The translations under genes and the position numbers were made by a program. The notes under the pieces were generated by a model. The model saw only the letters and a list, made by a program, of their open reading frames with translations, was not told the DNA's origin and did not search any database. From Lujinxingia sediminis (GTDB lineage: Bacteria; Myxococcota_A; Bradymonadia; Bradymonadales; Bradymonadaceae), in contig NZ_SADD01000019.1 of assembly GCF_004005565.1 (NCBI RefSeq), positions 30,507 through 94,506 on the forward strand: 64,000 nucleotides of DNA, in the 5' to 3' direction. Shown here in pieces: positions 33,428-41,971 of this stretch; the first letter of the stretch is position 1; every line of letters begins with the position of its first letter.

Positions 33428-34468
33428 ATGATCAAGCGACGCAAGCAGCACTGGATCCTCGCCGCACTGGCTTCCCTTCTGATGGTTTCGACCGGCTGCG
33501 GTGAGGCCACCGAAGACGACGGTCCCAACACCGAAGTGGTCGACTACTCGGAGTTTCGTCCTTTTGACGAACAGAACATGACCAACCAGATCGCCCGCCT
33601 GGAGTCCCACGCCGAGATCGTGACCCTGCGCAAGACGGCGACCCCTGAGAACGCCGCCGAGATCTACGCGCAGATCGAAGCGTTCTACGAGGCTCACAGC
33701 CTCAACCAGAAGGTCGCCGGCCGCACCGACGATCACCTCGACACCCATGGCTGGGGCCACGAGAACGTCGGCGCCTTCTGGGATGGCCAGATCACCAACG
33801 CCATCGCCATGGGCACCGCCGGCGCCACCGAAGCCGACGTCGCCTGGGCCGGTCAGGTCATCGACAAAGGTCTTCAGGTCTTCTTTTATTACTCGGTCTA
33901 CCACGAGCTCTACCTCAAGAAGCGCAAGAACTTCGATGAGGCTTTTGGCTACTTCGGCCTGAACTTCGACGGCACCCCGCGCGACGCGGCGCCCCTGGCC
34001 AACAACGCCGTGGCCCGGGAAGCCGAGTACGGCCTGACCCTGGTCACGCCCATCTTCAACGCCTTTATCGACGCGCGCTACGCGCTGGCCAACGGCACCG
34101 CGAGCAACGACGACGTGCTCGGCGACGACGCGGACTACGACGCGGCGATGGCCACCATCGATCGCCTGATGCTCTCGGCCCTGGGCCACTACGCCCTGCA
34201 CGAAGTTGACGTGCTCACCGCCGAGAACGCCGACATCAAGATCATCGAAGCCCGCGTGATCTGGGACGCGCTTGCCCCCTACGCCGAGAGCGTCGACGCC
34301 GAGGCGGCCCAGGCCGTGCTCGACGGGCTCTACCCCGACGGCATGGTCGAGCGTGACGATGCCAACTACTTCTACACCGGCCTGACCGAAATCCGTGACG
34401 GCAGCACCACGATCGACACCACCGCGCTTCGCAACGCGATGCTGGACATTCTGGAAACCCTCGAATAA
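33428..34468 (+). CDS. Lipoprotein of an iron-uptake-like cassette, 346 aa
   Basis: The signal ends SLLMVSTGC. The mature part is helical with many acidic and His residues (HLDTHGWGHENVGAFWDG, then YSVYHELYLKKRKNF) and contains no linker. I do not recognise the family. It is the first gene behind a Fur-like site, and the next genes encode a FecA-like TonB receptor, an imelysin-type lipoprotein and an HTTM membrane protein. An iron-related binding role is inferred from that context. A long hairpin without a T-tract separates it from the receptor gene. Confidence 0.7.
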   Translation: MIKRRKQHWILAALASLLMVSTGCGEATEDDGPNTEVVDYSEFRPFDEQNMTNQIARLESHAEIVTLRKTATPENAAEIYAQIEAFYEAHSLNQKVAGRTDDHLDTHGWGHENVGAFWDGQITNAIAMGTAGATEADVAWAGQVIDKGLQVFFYYSVYHELYLKKRKNFDEAFGYFGLNFDGTPRDAAPLANNAVAREAEYGLTLVTPIFNAFIDARYALANGTASNDDVLGDDADYDAAMATIDRLMLSALGHYALHEVDVLTAENADIKIIEARVIWDALAPYAESVDAEAAQAVLDGLYPDGMVERDDANYFYTGLTEIRDGSTTIDTTALRNAMLDILETLE

Positions 34469-34480
34469 TCCCGGCGTCCT

Positions 34481-34509
34481 GGCGGGCCGCCTCGACGAGG
34501 CGGCCCGCC
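34481..34509. other. Perfect intercistronic hairpin without T-tract
   Basis: GGCGGGCCGCCTCG pairs with CGAGGCGGCCCGCC around one base. Lacking a T-run, it is more likely an mRNA-stabilising or attenuating element between the first gene and the TonB receptor gene than a full terminator. Confidence 0.6.
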
Positions 34510-34576
34510 ACCCCACGTCTGCTTCACCGAGGACTGTCCCTCTTCTGCTGATTCCGACCTTCCCCGGCATCTCATC

Positions 34577-36886
34577 ATGAGTCGTATCCCGCGCGTGCTC
34601 TCCCCCTCCCTGCTTCTTCTGGCCTTTGCGCTGCCCACCTCCGCGCTCGCTCAGCCCGGTGACGACACCGCATCGGCGACCGATGCTCCCGGCGAGTCCA
34701 CACAAGCCGCTGAAAACACCGAAGAATCCAGCGCCACACCCGGGGAACCGTCCGATAACGTGACCCGCCAGCGCGCCCGTGCCGCAGCGATCCATGTCAT
34801 TGGTGAAGCCCCCGACGAGCTGGAGGCGGTGCCCGGGAGCGCCGAGGTCATCACCCGCGAAGAGCTCGAGCGCCAGCGCCCGCTCAACGCCAACGAGGCC
34901 CTGCAGATGGTCCCCGGCGTGGCGGTGCAGGATGAAGAGGGCATGGGCCTGCGCCAGAACATCGGCATCCGGGGCTTGAACCCCAACCGCAGCCGCAAAG
35001 TCCTGATGCTTCAAGACGGCGTGCCCATCGCGCTGGCCCCCTACGGGGAGCCCGAGATGTACTATGTGCCGCCGATCGACACCGTGGAGCGCATCGAAGT
35101 TGTGAAGGGCTCCGGCTCGGTCCTCTTCGGGCCGCAGACCATCGGCGGGGTGATCAACTACATCACCCCGGCTCCTCCCGAGGAGTTTGCGATGACGGCC
35201 GACCTCTCCGGCGGCACCTACGGCTACGGCTCCGGGCGCTTCTCGGTGGGCAACACCCACGAGGGCTTTGGCTACCTGGTCAGCGGCATGCACCAGCGCT
35301 TTACCGGCCCGCGCAACCTCAACCTGGTGCGCAGCGATTTTAACCTGAAACTCTCCGGCAACCCGGCCGACAATCAGGCGCTGACCTTCAGCCTGGGCAT
35401 CTACGACGAGACCTCCGCCTCGACCTATCTGGGGCTGACAACGCCGCAGTACGAGACGAACCCCGACTTCAACTTCGCCGAGAACGACCAGTTCACGCTG
35501 CGCCGCTACGCCGCCTCGCTCACCCACGCGGCGTTTCTGGGCGATAGCGCCATCCTGGAGACGCGCTTCTACGCGCATAACATCGCGCGCAACTGGCGCC
35601 GCCAGGACTTCGACCGCAGCGACCGCGGCTTCGACTACGAGCGCATCATCGACGGCCAGGGCCGCGACATCACCGGCAGCGCCAACGCTCCCGAAGACGG
35701 CTCGACGATCTTCTTTCGGGACTCCTCCGGTAACCGCAACCGCGAGTTCAACATCGCCGGCGTCGAGCCTCGTCTCACGCTGGCCTGGAGCGCCGGCGCG
35801 CTGACCAGCGAGCTGCAGACCGGCGTGCGTTTTCACTACGAGCAGACCGACGAAGAGCGCATCAATGGCGAGCACGCCGCCTCTTCCTCGGGCGTGATCG
35901 CCACCGATCAGGAGCGCCTGGGCTACGCCCTTGCCGCCTACGCCCTCAACCGCTTTATGCTCCTGGACGAGCGTCTGATCATCTCGCCGGGCGCGCGTCT
36001 GGAGAGCCTCTGGACCAACCAGATCATCTACCGCCACCAGGTCGAGCACGAAGATGGCAGCAGCGCGCCCGGCGATCTCAACCCCGCGCCGGAGAACGCC
36101 AACCACATCATGGCGCTGCTCCCCGGCGTCGGCCTCTCCTTTGAAGTGGCTCGCCCCCTGATCCTCTTTGCCGGCGCGCACCGCGGCTGGGCCCCGCCCC
36201 GCACCAAAGATGCGGTGACCACCGATGGCGACACCATCACGCTGGAGGCCGAGACCTCCTGGAACTACGAGCTGGGCGCACGGCTGCGTGCCAACACCTG
36301 GCTGACGGCCGAGCTGGCCGCCTTTTTGCTCGACTTCCAGAACCAGGTCGTCGCCCCCAATGAAGCCGGCGGCGCGGTGGCCGAGGGCGTGATCAACGGC
36401 GGTGAGTCCACCCATATGGGCGCCGAAGCCAGCGTAAGCCTGGACGCCGGCAAAGCGCTGGGCTTAAGCGTTGGCATCCCGGTGATGGCCAACTACACCT
36501 ACGTGCACAGCGAGTTTGGCGAAGGCTGGAGCGGCGCCCTTCAGGGGCAGTCCCTGCCTTACGCCCCCGAGCATCAGGTGGCCGCCCGCGTGGGCCTGGT
36601 GCACCCCTCGGGCCTCACCGTGCAGGCCGACGCCAACTACGTCGGCGCGCAATTCACCGACAAGGTCGAGTCCGTGGAGCCCTCCACCGACGGGCTTCGC
36701 GGCGAGATCGACCCGCGCTTTCTCCTGGGCGCTCAGGTCTCGTACACCTTTGAGCCTTTGAACCTGACGGTTTACGCCGTCGCCAAGAATCTTCTGGATC
36801 AGACCTACATCGCTTCGCGCTCGCCACGGGGCATTCAGCCCGGCATGCCTCGACACATCTTTGGAGGACTTCGATGGACGCACTAA
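34577..36886 (+). CDS. TonB-dependent outer-membrane receptor, FecA-like, 769 aa
   Basis: The protein has a signal peptide, then a plug domain (EVITREELERQRPLNANEAL, GIRGLNPNRSRKVLMLQDGV, VERIEVVKGSGSVLFGPQTI, GGVINYIT). A 22-strand-type barrel ending in an aromatic terminus (HIFGGLRWTH) follows. The plug pattern is closest to FecA-type iron(III)-citrate receptors. It should import an iron chelate using TonB energy. There is no N-terminal signalling extension visible, so it is not a transducer type. Length is normal for the family. Its end overlaps the imelysin gene by 13 bases, which shows an operon. Confidence 0.92.
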   Translation: MSRIPRVLSPSLLLLAFALPTSALAQPGDDTASATDAPGESTQAAENTEESSATPGEPSDNVTRQRARAAAIHVIGEAPDELEAVPGSAEVITREELERQRPLNANEALQMVPGVAVQDEEGMGLRQNIGIRGLNPNRSRKVLMLQDGVPIALAPYGEPEMYYVPPIDTVERIEVVKGSGSVLFGPQTIGGVINYITPAPPEEFAMTADLSGGTYGYGSGRFSVGNTHEGFGYLVSGMHQRFTGPRNLNLVRSDFNLKLSGNPADNQALTFSLGIYDETSASTYLGLTTPQYETNPDFNFAENDQFTLRRYAASLTHAAFLGDSAILETRFYAHNIARNWRRQDFDRSDRGFDYERIIDGQGRDITGSANAPEDGSTIFFRDSSGNRNREFNIAGVEPRLTLAWSAGALTSELQTGVRFHYEQTDEERINGEHAASSSGVIATDQERLGYALAAYALNRFMLLDERLIISPGARLESLWTNQIIYRHQVEHEDGSSAPGDLNPAPENANHIMALLPGVGLSFEVARPLILFAGAHRGWAPPRTKDAVTTDGDTITLEAETSWNYELGARLRANTWLTAELAAFLLDFQNQVVAPNEAGGAVAEGVINGGESTHMGAEASVSLDAGKALGLSVGIPVMANYTYVHSEFGEGWSGALQGQSLPYAPEHQVAARVGLVHPSGLTVQADANYVGAQFTDKVESVEPSTDGLRGEIDPRFLLGAQVSYTFEPLNLTVYAVAKNLLDQTYIASRSPRGIQPGMPRHIFGGLRWTH

Positions 36887-38016
36887 ATCGCACGACGCTT
36901 CGCACCATCACCGCTTTTTCCGCCGCAGCCCTGGCGGGCATGGCCCTCGTTGTGGGCTGTGGCGAGGATGAGGCCGAGTTCGATCGCGGCGCGGTCATTG
37001 AGGACATGGGCACCGGCGTGATCATGCCCACCGTCAACGCGCTCCACACCGCCTCGCAGGAGCTCCATGGTGCGGCGCAGACCCTCTGTGCCGACCCATC
37101 GGCGGTCAACCTCGACGCCGCCCGCGACGCCTGGCTCGCCGTCAAAGCCCCGCTGAAGCGCTCGGAGTCCTTCTCCTTCGGCCCCGCGCGCGTGCCCCGG
37201 GTGCAGATGTCGATGAACGTCGATAAATGGCCCGGCCGCGGCGAAAACATCGAGGCCGCGCTCGACACCGAAGCGACCATCGATGAGGCCTACCTCACGA
37301 GCCTCGACTACCGCGATCGCGTCTACGGCTTCCCGGCCGCGGGCTACCTGCTCTTCGGCGCTCCCGAAGCTGCCGCAGACACCCTGGCCGCCTACACCGA
37401 CGCCGAGCACCTGCCCGAGAAGCGCTGCGAATACCTCCTGGCGGTCACCGATCACGCCGCGGGCATCGTGGCCGAATACCACACCCGCTGGTCCCCCGAG
37501 GGCGGTGGTTACCTCACGCAATTTGTGGAAGCGGGCTCCTCCGACGCCTTCCCCTCCGAGCAGGACGCGTTCACAGCCGTCACCGGCACGATGCTCTTTG
37601 CCCTGGTGCAGATCTCCGAGATGAAGCTCGGTGTCCCGCTGATGGGCAATGAAGGCGCGCCGATGCCCGAAGAGGTCGAAGCCCCCTACTCCAACACCTC
37701 GGTGGACCACGCGCTCTGGGCCTTTGAGGGCGTCGAGCGCCTCTACCTTGGCAGCGACGAGACGATCGGCCTGAGCGACTACGTGCAGTTCCGCCAGGCC
37801 GCCGGCAACGTCGACCAGACCGTACGCGAGCGCATCACCGCGGCCCGCAGCGCGCTTGAAGCCCTCAACGAGCCCCTGGCCGAGACGGTTGTCAACGACG
37901 CCGACGCGGTGCAGGCCGCCATTGATGCGGTCGATCAGCTCAACCAGGCCATCAGCGGTGAGGTCTCCACGCTCCTGGGCATCAACCCCACGACCGTGGA
38001 AGGCGATAACGACTAA
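36874..38016 (+). CDS. Imelysin-family (M75-like) lipoprotein, 380 aa
   Basis: A lipoprotein signal (AGMALVVGC) is followed by the imelysin pattern: AARDAWLAVKAPLKRSESFS, FGPARVPR, VDKWPGRGENIEAAL, GFPAAGYLLFG and later DHALWAFEGVERLYLG. Imelysins are periplasmic iron-uptake components. The GxHxxE motif of the family reads GFPAAGY here, so the putative metal ligands are missing. The start overlaps the TonB receptor by 13 bases and the stop abuts the HTTM gene, so translation is coupled. Confidence 0.85.
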   Translation: MDALNRTTLRTITAFSAAALAGMALVVGCGEDEAEFDRGAVIEDMGTGVIMPTVNALHTASQELHGAAQTLCADPSAVNLDAARDAWLAVKAPLKRSESFSFGPARVPRVQMSMNVDKWPGRGENIEAALDTEATIDEAYLTSLDYRDRVYGFPAAGYLLFGAPEAAADTLAAYTDAEHLPEKRCEYLLAVTDHAAGIVAEYHTRWSPEGGGYLTQFVEAGSSDAFPSEQDAFTAVTGTMLFALVQISEMKLGVPLMGNEGAPMPEEVEAPYSNTSVDHALWAFEGVERLYLGSDETIGLSDYVQFRQAAGNVDQTVRERITAARSALEALNEPLAETVVNDADAVQAAIDAVDQLNQAISGEVSTLLGINPTTVEGDND

Positions 38017-39357
38017 ATGCGCGCCCTCTTCGCTCCGGTCCCGGCCTCCGCCCTGGCCTTTTTTCGCGCCGCCTTCGGCATCGCCATCTTCGTCGGCGCG
38101 GCGCGCTACCTGGGTTATGGCTGGGTCTCCGACCTTTACGTCACCCCCGAGTACCATTTTACCTACTGGGGGTTTGATGGGGTGAAACCCTGGCCCGGCA
38201 TCGGCATGCACGTCCATTACGCCCTGATGGGGCTTCTGGGCCTGTGTGTCGCCGCCGGGCTTTTTTACAGGGCGAGCATCGCGCTGGTCTTTGGGATGTT
38301 CACGTATGTGGAGCTGATCGATAAGACCGCGTATTTAAACCACTATTACTTCGTCAGCCTCGTCGCCCTGCTGATGATCTTCATGCCCCTGCATCGGGCC
38401 TATTCGCTTGATGTGCGGCGCAGGCCCGAGCTTAAACGCGAGGCGATGCCCGCCTGGTGCCTGTGGATCGTGCGTTTTCAGCTGGGCTGCGTGTACTTCT
38501 TCGCCGGGGTCGCCAAGCTCGAAAAAGACTGGCTTATGCATGGCGAGCCGATGACGATCTGGCTGGCCGCCCGCACCGACTTTCCGCTGGTAGGCCACCT
38601 CTTCGATCTGCCCTGGCTGGGCCAGGCGATGAGCATCGCCGGATGCCTTTTTGACCTCACGATCCTTTTCTTTCTGCTCTGGCGCCCCACCCGGCTCTGG
38701 GCCTACCTGACCGTGGTGGTCTTCCATGTGGCCACGGGGCTCTTGTTTAACATCGGGCTCTTTCCGCTGATCATGATCGCGCTCACGCCTCTCTTCTTTG
38801 ATCCGGACTGGCCGCGCAGGCTCTGGGCCAGGTTCAAAAAAGAGCCCTACCAGGCCCCCGAGCTCCCCGAGCATCTGCCCGCTCGCTCCCCGCTGCTGCG
38901 GCAGGTGGGCATGGCGGCGCTGACCCTCTACGTGACCGTGCAACTCCTCGTGCCCATGCGCCACCTCCTCTACCCGGGCAACGTACTCTGGAACCAGGAG
39001 GGCTGGCGCTTCTCCTGGCGCGTGATGCTCATCGAGAAGAGCGGCTTTTTGAAATTTGAGGTGCGCGACGCCAACAGCGAGCGCCGCTGGGTGGTCTACC
39101 CGCGCAGCTTTTTAAACGACCGCCAGCTCCAACTCGCCACCGGCAGCCCCGACATGATCCTGCAGCTCGCCCACCACATCGCCGAGGATTTTCGCAGCCG
39201 CGGGGTCGCCGAGCCGCAGGTCTTTGCCGACGCCCACCTCTCGCTCAACGGGCGGCCCTCCAGCCGATTTATCGACCCGGAGGTGGACCTGGCGAAAGAG
39301 CCCCGGGGGCTTGTGCACTTTGACTGGGTCTTGCCGGAGCAGAGCGCGGCGCGCTGA
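38017..39357 (+). CDS. HTTM-domain (vitamin K-dependent gamma-carboxylase-like) membrane protein, 446 aa
   Basis: ATG follows the imelysin TAA directly. The N-terminal ~290 residues carry at least six hydrophobic segments and the HTTM pattern (SALAFFRAAFGIAIFVGAARY, split around residue 10-30; LNHYYFVSLVALLMIF near 108; FQLGCVYFFAGVAKLEKDWL near 153). The C-terminal part is a soluble domain (KFEVRDANSERRWVVYPRSF). Bacterial relatives of vitamin K-dependent carboxylase are of largely unknown function. Here, tight coupling with iron-uptake genes suggests a role in that system, which is inference. Confidence 0.82.
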   Translation: MRALFAPVPASALAFFRAAFGIAIFVGAARYLGYGWVSDLYVTPEYHFTYWGFDGVKPWPGIGMHVHYALMGLLGLCVAAGLFYRASIALVFGMFTYVELIDKTAYLNHYYFVSLVALLMIFMPLHRAYSLDVRRRPELKREAMPAWCLWIVRFQLGCVYFFAGVAKLEKDWLMHGEPMTIWLAARTDFPLVGHLFDLPWLGQAMSIAGCLFDLTILFFLLWRPTRLWAYLTVVVFHVATGLLFNIGLFPLIMIALTPLFFDPDWPRRLWARFKKEPYQAPELPEHLPARSPLLRQVGMAALTLYVTVQLLVPMRHLLYPGNVLWNQEGWRFSWRVMLIEKSGFLKFEVRDANSERRWVVYPRSFLNDRQLQLATGSPDMILQLAHHIAEDFRSRGVAEPQVFADAHLSLNGRPSSRFIDPEVDLAKEPRGLVHFDWVLPEQSAAR

Positions 39358-39376
39358 CGGGGTGGTAGGCGCGGGC

Positions 39377-39461
39377 GCCCACAAGGGGCGCCCCTGTCAG
39401 AGAGGTGGATTCGGTCCTACCTCACCTACGTTGTAGGGGCGGGTCTTGTGCCCGCCCGCTA
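39377..39461 (+). repeat. Dispersed G+C-rich repeat, copy 2
   Basis: This is a same-orientation copy of 7971-8052 with shared blocks GGGGCGCCCCTG, GAGAGGTGGATTCGGTC and GTAGGGGCGGGTCTTGTG. It lies just after the iron cassette. Confidence 0.7.
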
Positions 39462-39884
39462 CGCGATGTCCCGAATCCCGGGGCGTGATCGCCCCCCATA
39501 CCCCCCCTCCCCCCCACCCACATGCCCCCCCGCGCCCTCCCGAGCCACCGAGGGGGGGATCGGCATGGGGGGCCCGGCGCGCGCCTGACGCAAAATTTGC
39601 GCTTTTATGGCGTCTTGAGGCCCCTGAGGCCACCCCACCCCCCACTCACATCCCCCCCTGCGCGGCGGCGTTGGCTTTTTGGGGGGCATGTGTATGGGGG
39701 GGGCACAGGGGTCGGGGCTCTGCGGCCGGCATAAAACGCCAGCTTCAGAGCCCCCGGGGGTCTCAAGGGGGCATCGGGATCCCCCATGTTCAAAAAGGCG
39801 CGGGGCAAAAGGGGGCATCTGGATGGGGTACCTGGAGGGGTCGGGGCCCTACGGCTGGCAGAAAATCTGAAAACGCCCCAACGC
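39462..39884. other. Gene-free region with C- and G-homopolymer runs
   Basis: The sequence contains repeated CCCCCC/GGGGGG tracts and partially repeated phrases (GGCATCGGGATCCCC-like, CATGTTCAAAAAGGCG). Open frames exist on both strands but have no ribosome-binding site and a biased composition. I see no supported gene. Confidence 0.5.
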
Positions 39885-39921
39885 AAAAACGCCCCGGGCC
39901 GCATCGAGCGGTCCGGGGCGT
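39885..39921 (-). terminator. Intrinsic terminator for the minus-strand gene at 39945-40799
   Basis: ACGCCCCGGGCCGC pairs with GCGGTCCGGGGCGT around ATCGA, with one mismatch. A5 on the plus strand gives the T-tract when read leftwards. Confidence 0.8.
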
Positions 39922-39944
39922 CGTGTGGGTGGGTCTGGCGCGGA

Positions 39945-40799
39945 TTAGAGCGTATCAAGCGCGGGGCTGGGGTCGGCGACCGGCTCGGCCTCCTCCTCCC
40001 CGTCCAGCCCGCTCACCTCATCATCCAGCACCTCGCCGGTCTCCGGGTCGATCGGAGGGGCGATGCGCCGGCGCTTATAATACGCGCGCACGCGCTGCTC
40101 CTGCTCGTCGACCGGCGCCAGAAGCAGGGCGCGGGTGGCCGGCTCCTGCAGGTAGTCGTTCCACACCCGCAGGATCACGGCGAAATACGCCTCAAGCCCG
40201 ACGCGGTGGGCCTCCTGCACCTGGTCGTAGGTGAGGGCGTCGCTCTGCAGGCCCGAGAGGCGCTCGGTGTATTCGGCGTTCACCGTGGTCAATTGCGTGA
40301 CATGGATCTGCAGACCCAGCGCGTCGATCTGGCTGGTGTAGTCGCTGCGAAGCCGCCCCAGAAGCTCATCGATGGCGGCGTTCTGGTCTTCGTAGCGCAG
40401 CGAGGTGGTCACCCCGACGCCCTCGGGGAAGAGCGCGGCCTGCAGCTTGCGGGCCATCTGGCGGTTGGGGTGGTCGAGCTCAAGCTCGGCCCAGTTCGCG
40501 ATGGCGCGCGCCAGCTGGCTGAGCGCGCGGTCGGCGCGGGCGTCGACCTCGGCGATGCCCTCGCGCCGCAGCGGCGCGGTCTTGCGCTGGTTTCGCCAGT
40601 CGAAGGCCAGCGCCCGGCTCTCGGTGTTCACGGCGATGGCCTCCTCGACCATGCCTTTGAGCTCCGCGTTGTCGATCTCGGCCGGCTGCCCCGCCTGCGG
40701 GCTCAGGCGCGCGTGCTGCTTTTGCAGCGCAAAGAGCATCGCGCCGGCGGTGGGTTGGCGATAGTTCAGAAGGTCCGTCAACTGCACATTCGCGCTCAT
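39945..40799 (-). CDS. Helical hypothetical protein, 284 aa
   Basis: The start at 40799 (MSANVQLTDLL) follows GGAGAG four bases upstream, which excludes longer in-frame versions. The protein is soluble, mostly alpha-helical and possibly coiled (VDARADRALSQLARAIANW, then AAIDELLGRLRSDYTSQ), with an acidic C-terminal tail (EEEAEPVADPS). No signal peptide. I do not recognise the family with confidence. It is monocistronic, with its own terminator. Confidence 0.7.
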   Translation of the reverse strand: MSANVQLTDLLNYRQPTAGAMLFALQKQHARLSPQAGQPAEIDNAELKGMVEEAIAVNTESRALAFDWRNQRKTAPLRREGIAEVDARADRALSQLARAIANWAELELDHPNRQMARKLQAALFPEGVGVTTSLRYEDQNAAIDELLGRLRSDYTSQIDALGLQIHVTQLTTVNAEYTERLSGLQSDALTYDQVQEAHRVGLEAYFAVILRVWNDYLQEPATRALLLAPVDEQEQRVRAYYKRRRIAPPIDPETGEVLDDEVSGLDGEEEAEPVADPSPALDTL

Positions 40800-41020
40800 G
40801 GTTCTCTCCATGCAAAGGGGCCGCCCCCACTGGGCTAGCCGACTGATTTTTACTGCGTGTGCAGATACGTTAGGGCGCTCCGGGGTTCGGCGCAACCGGA
40901 GGGTGCAGGCTCAAATAAATCCTCGTCAAACACTCCCGGTCCCTGATTTTTCTATGGTATACGCAGGGCATTCGCTGACGTTTTTCTCAGGACCCAGACG
41001 CCTTTAAGGATATTTGAGTT

Positions 41021-41953
41021 ATGGCCGGAACAAGCCTGCTTACGCTGATCGACGATATCGCCACGCTCCTCGACGACGTCTCGGTGATGACGAAGGTCGC
41101 CGCCAAAAAGACCGCCGGACTTATCGGCGACGACCTGGCGGTGAACGCCGAGCAGGTCACCGGCTTTGGTGCCAACCGTGAGCTCCCGGTGATCTTTGCG
41201 GTGGCCAGAGGGGCGATGATCAACAAGGTCATCCTCATCCCGGCCGCCCTGCTGATCAGCGCCTTCTTACCCTGGCTGCTCGTTCCCCTGCTGCTCGTCG
41301 GCGGCGCCTTTCTGGCCTACGAGGGCGCGCATAAGGTCCACCACAAGTTCTTTCATAAGGACGAAGAAAAACGCGAGCACGACGAGCTTCGACAGGCCGC
41401 CCGCGACGAAAACGTCGATCTGGTGGCCTTTGAAAAAGAGAAGATCAAGGGGGCCATTCGCACCGATTTCATCCTCTCGGCCGAGATCATCGTCATCGCC
41501 CTGGCCGCCGTCGCCGAACAGACCACCGACTTTGTCACTCAGCTCGGCGCGCTCATCGCCATCAGCGTCATCGTGGTCGTCGGCGTCTACGGGCTGGTCG
41601 CGGGCATCGTCAAGATCGACGACCTGGGCCTCAAGCTCATCAAGAAGAACGATGGCGAGAGCGCCCTGGGCAGCTTCCTGCTCAACGCCTCGCCAAAGAT
41701 CATGAAGGGGCTGGGGATCTTTGGCACGGTCGCGATGTTTCTGGTCGGCGGGGGCATCTTCTCCCATAACATCGCCCCCATCGAGCACCTCTTCCACAAC
41801 CTGGCGAACGCGGCCGGCCCCCTCTCCGGGGCGCTGCGCTACGGGCTCGACGGCCTCCTGGGCGTGATCATCGGCGCGATCATCGTCGCGTTGCTCAGCC
41901 TGGTAAGCCGCATCAAACCCGCAAAAGATGAGGCCGCCGACGGAGCAGCCTGA
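41021..41953 (+). CDS. DUF808 family inner-membrane protein, 310 aa
   Basis: The opening MAGTSLLTLIDDIATLLDDV, with VAAKKTAGLIGDDLAVNAEQ next, is characteristic of the DUF808 (YedI-type) family. Several transmembrane segments follow (VILIPAALLISAFLPWLLVP near 68-87; IIVIALAAVAEQTTDFV near 153; GALIAISVIVVVGVYGLVAG near 172; a last pair near 230-300). Length matches the family. Biochemical function is not established. AAGGA lies upstream of the start. It is convergent with the tandem-LuxR regulator gene. Confidence 0.92.
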   Translation: MAGTSLLTLIDDIATLLDDVSVMTKVAAKKTAGLIGDDLAVNAEQVTGFGANRELPVIFAVARGAMINKVILIPAALLISAFLPWLLVPLLLVGGAFLAYEGAHKVHHKFFHKDEEKREHDELRQAARDENVDLVAFEKEKIKGAIRTDFILSAEIIVIALAAVAEQTTDFVTQLGALIAISVIVVVGVYGLVAGIVKIDDLGLKLIKKNDGESALGSFLLNASPKIMKGLGIFGTVAMFLVGGGIFSHNIAPIEHLFHNLANAAGPLSGALRYGLDGLLGVIIGAIIVALLSLVSRIKPAKDEAADGAA

Positions 41954-41971
41954 GCGGCTCTTCGTCCCCCC

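Noticed and set aside
33398..36415. A ~1000-codon open frame antisense to the iron cassette
   Set aside because: It mirrors the clear lipoprotein and TonB receptor genes. GC-rich coding DNA commonly leaves the opposite strand open, and composition is Gly/Val/Arg-biased.
39446..40234. Plus-strand open frame in the region with C/G homopolymer runs
   Set aside because: It is Pro/Arg/Gly-biased, overlaps a well-supported minus-strand gene and its terminator, and lacks a ribosome-binding site.
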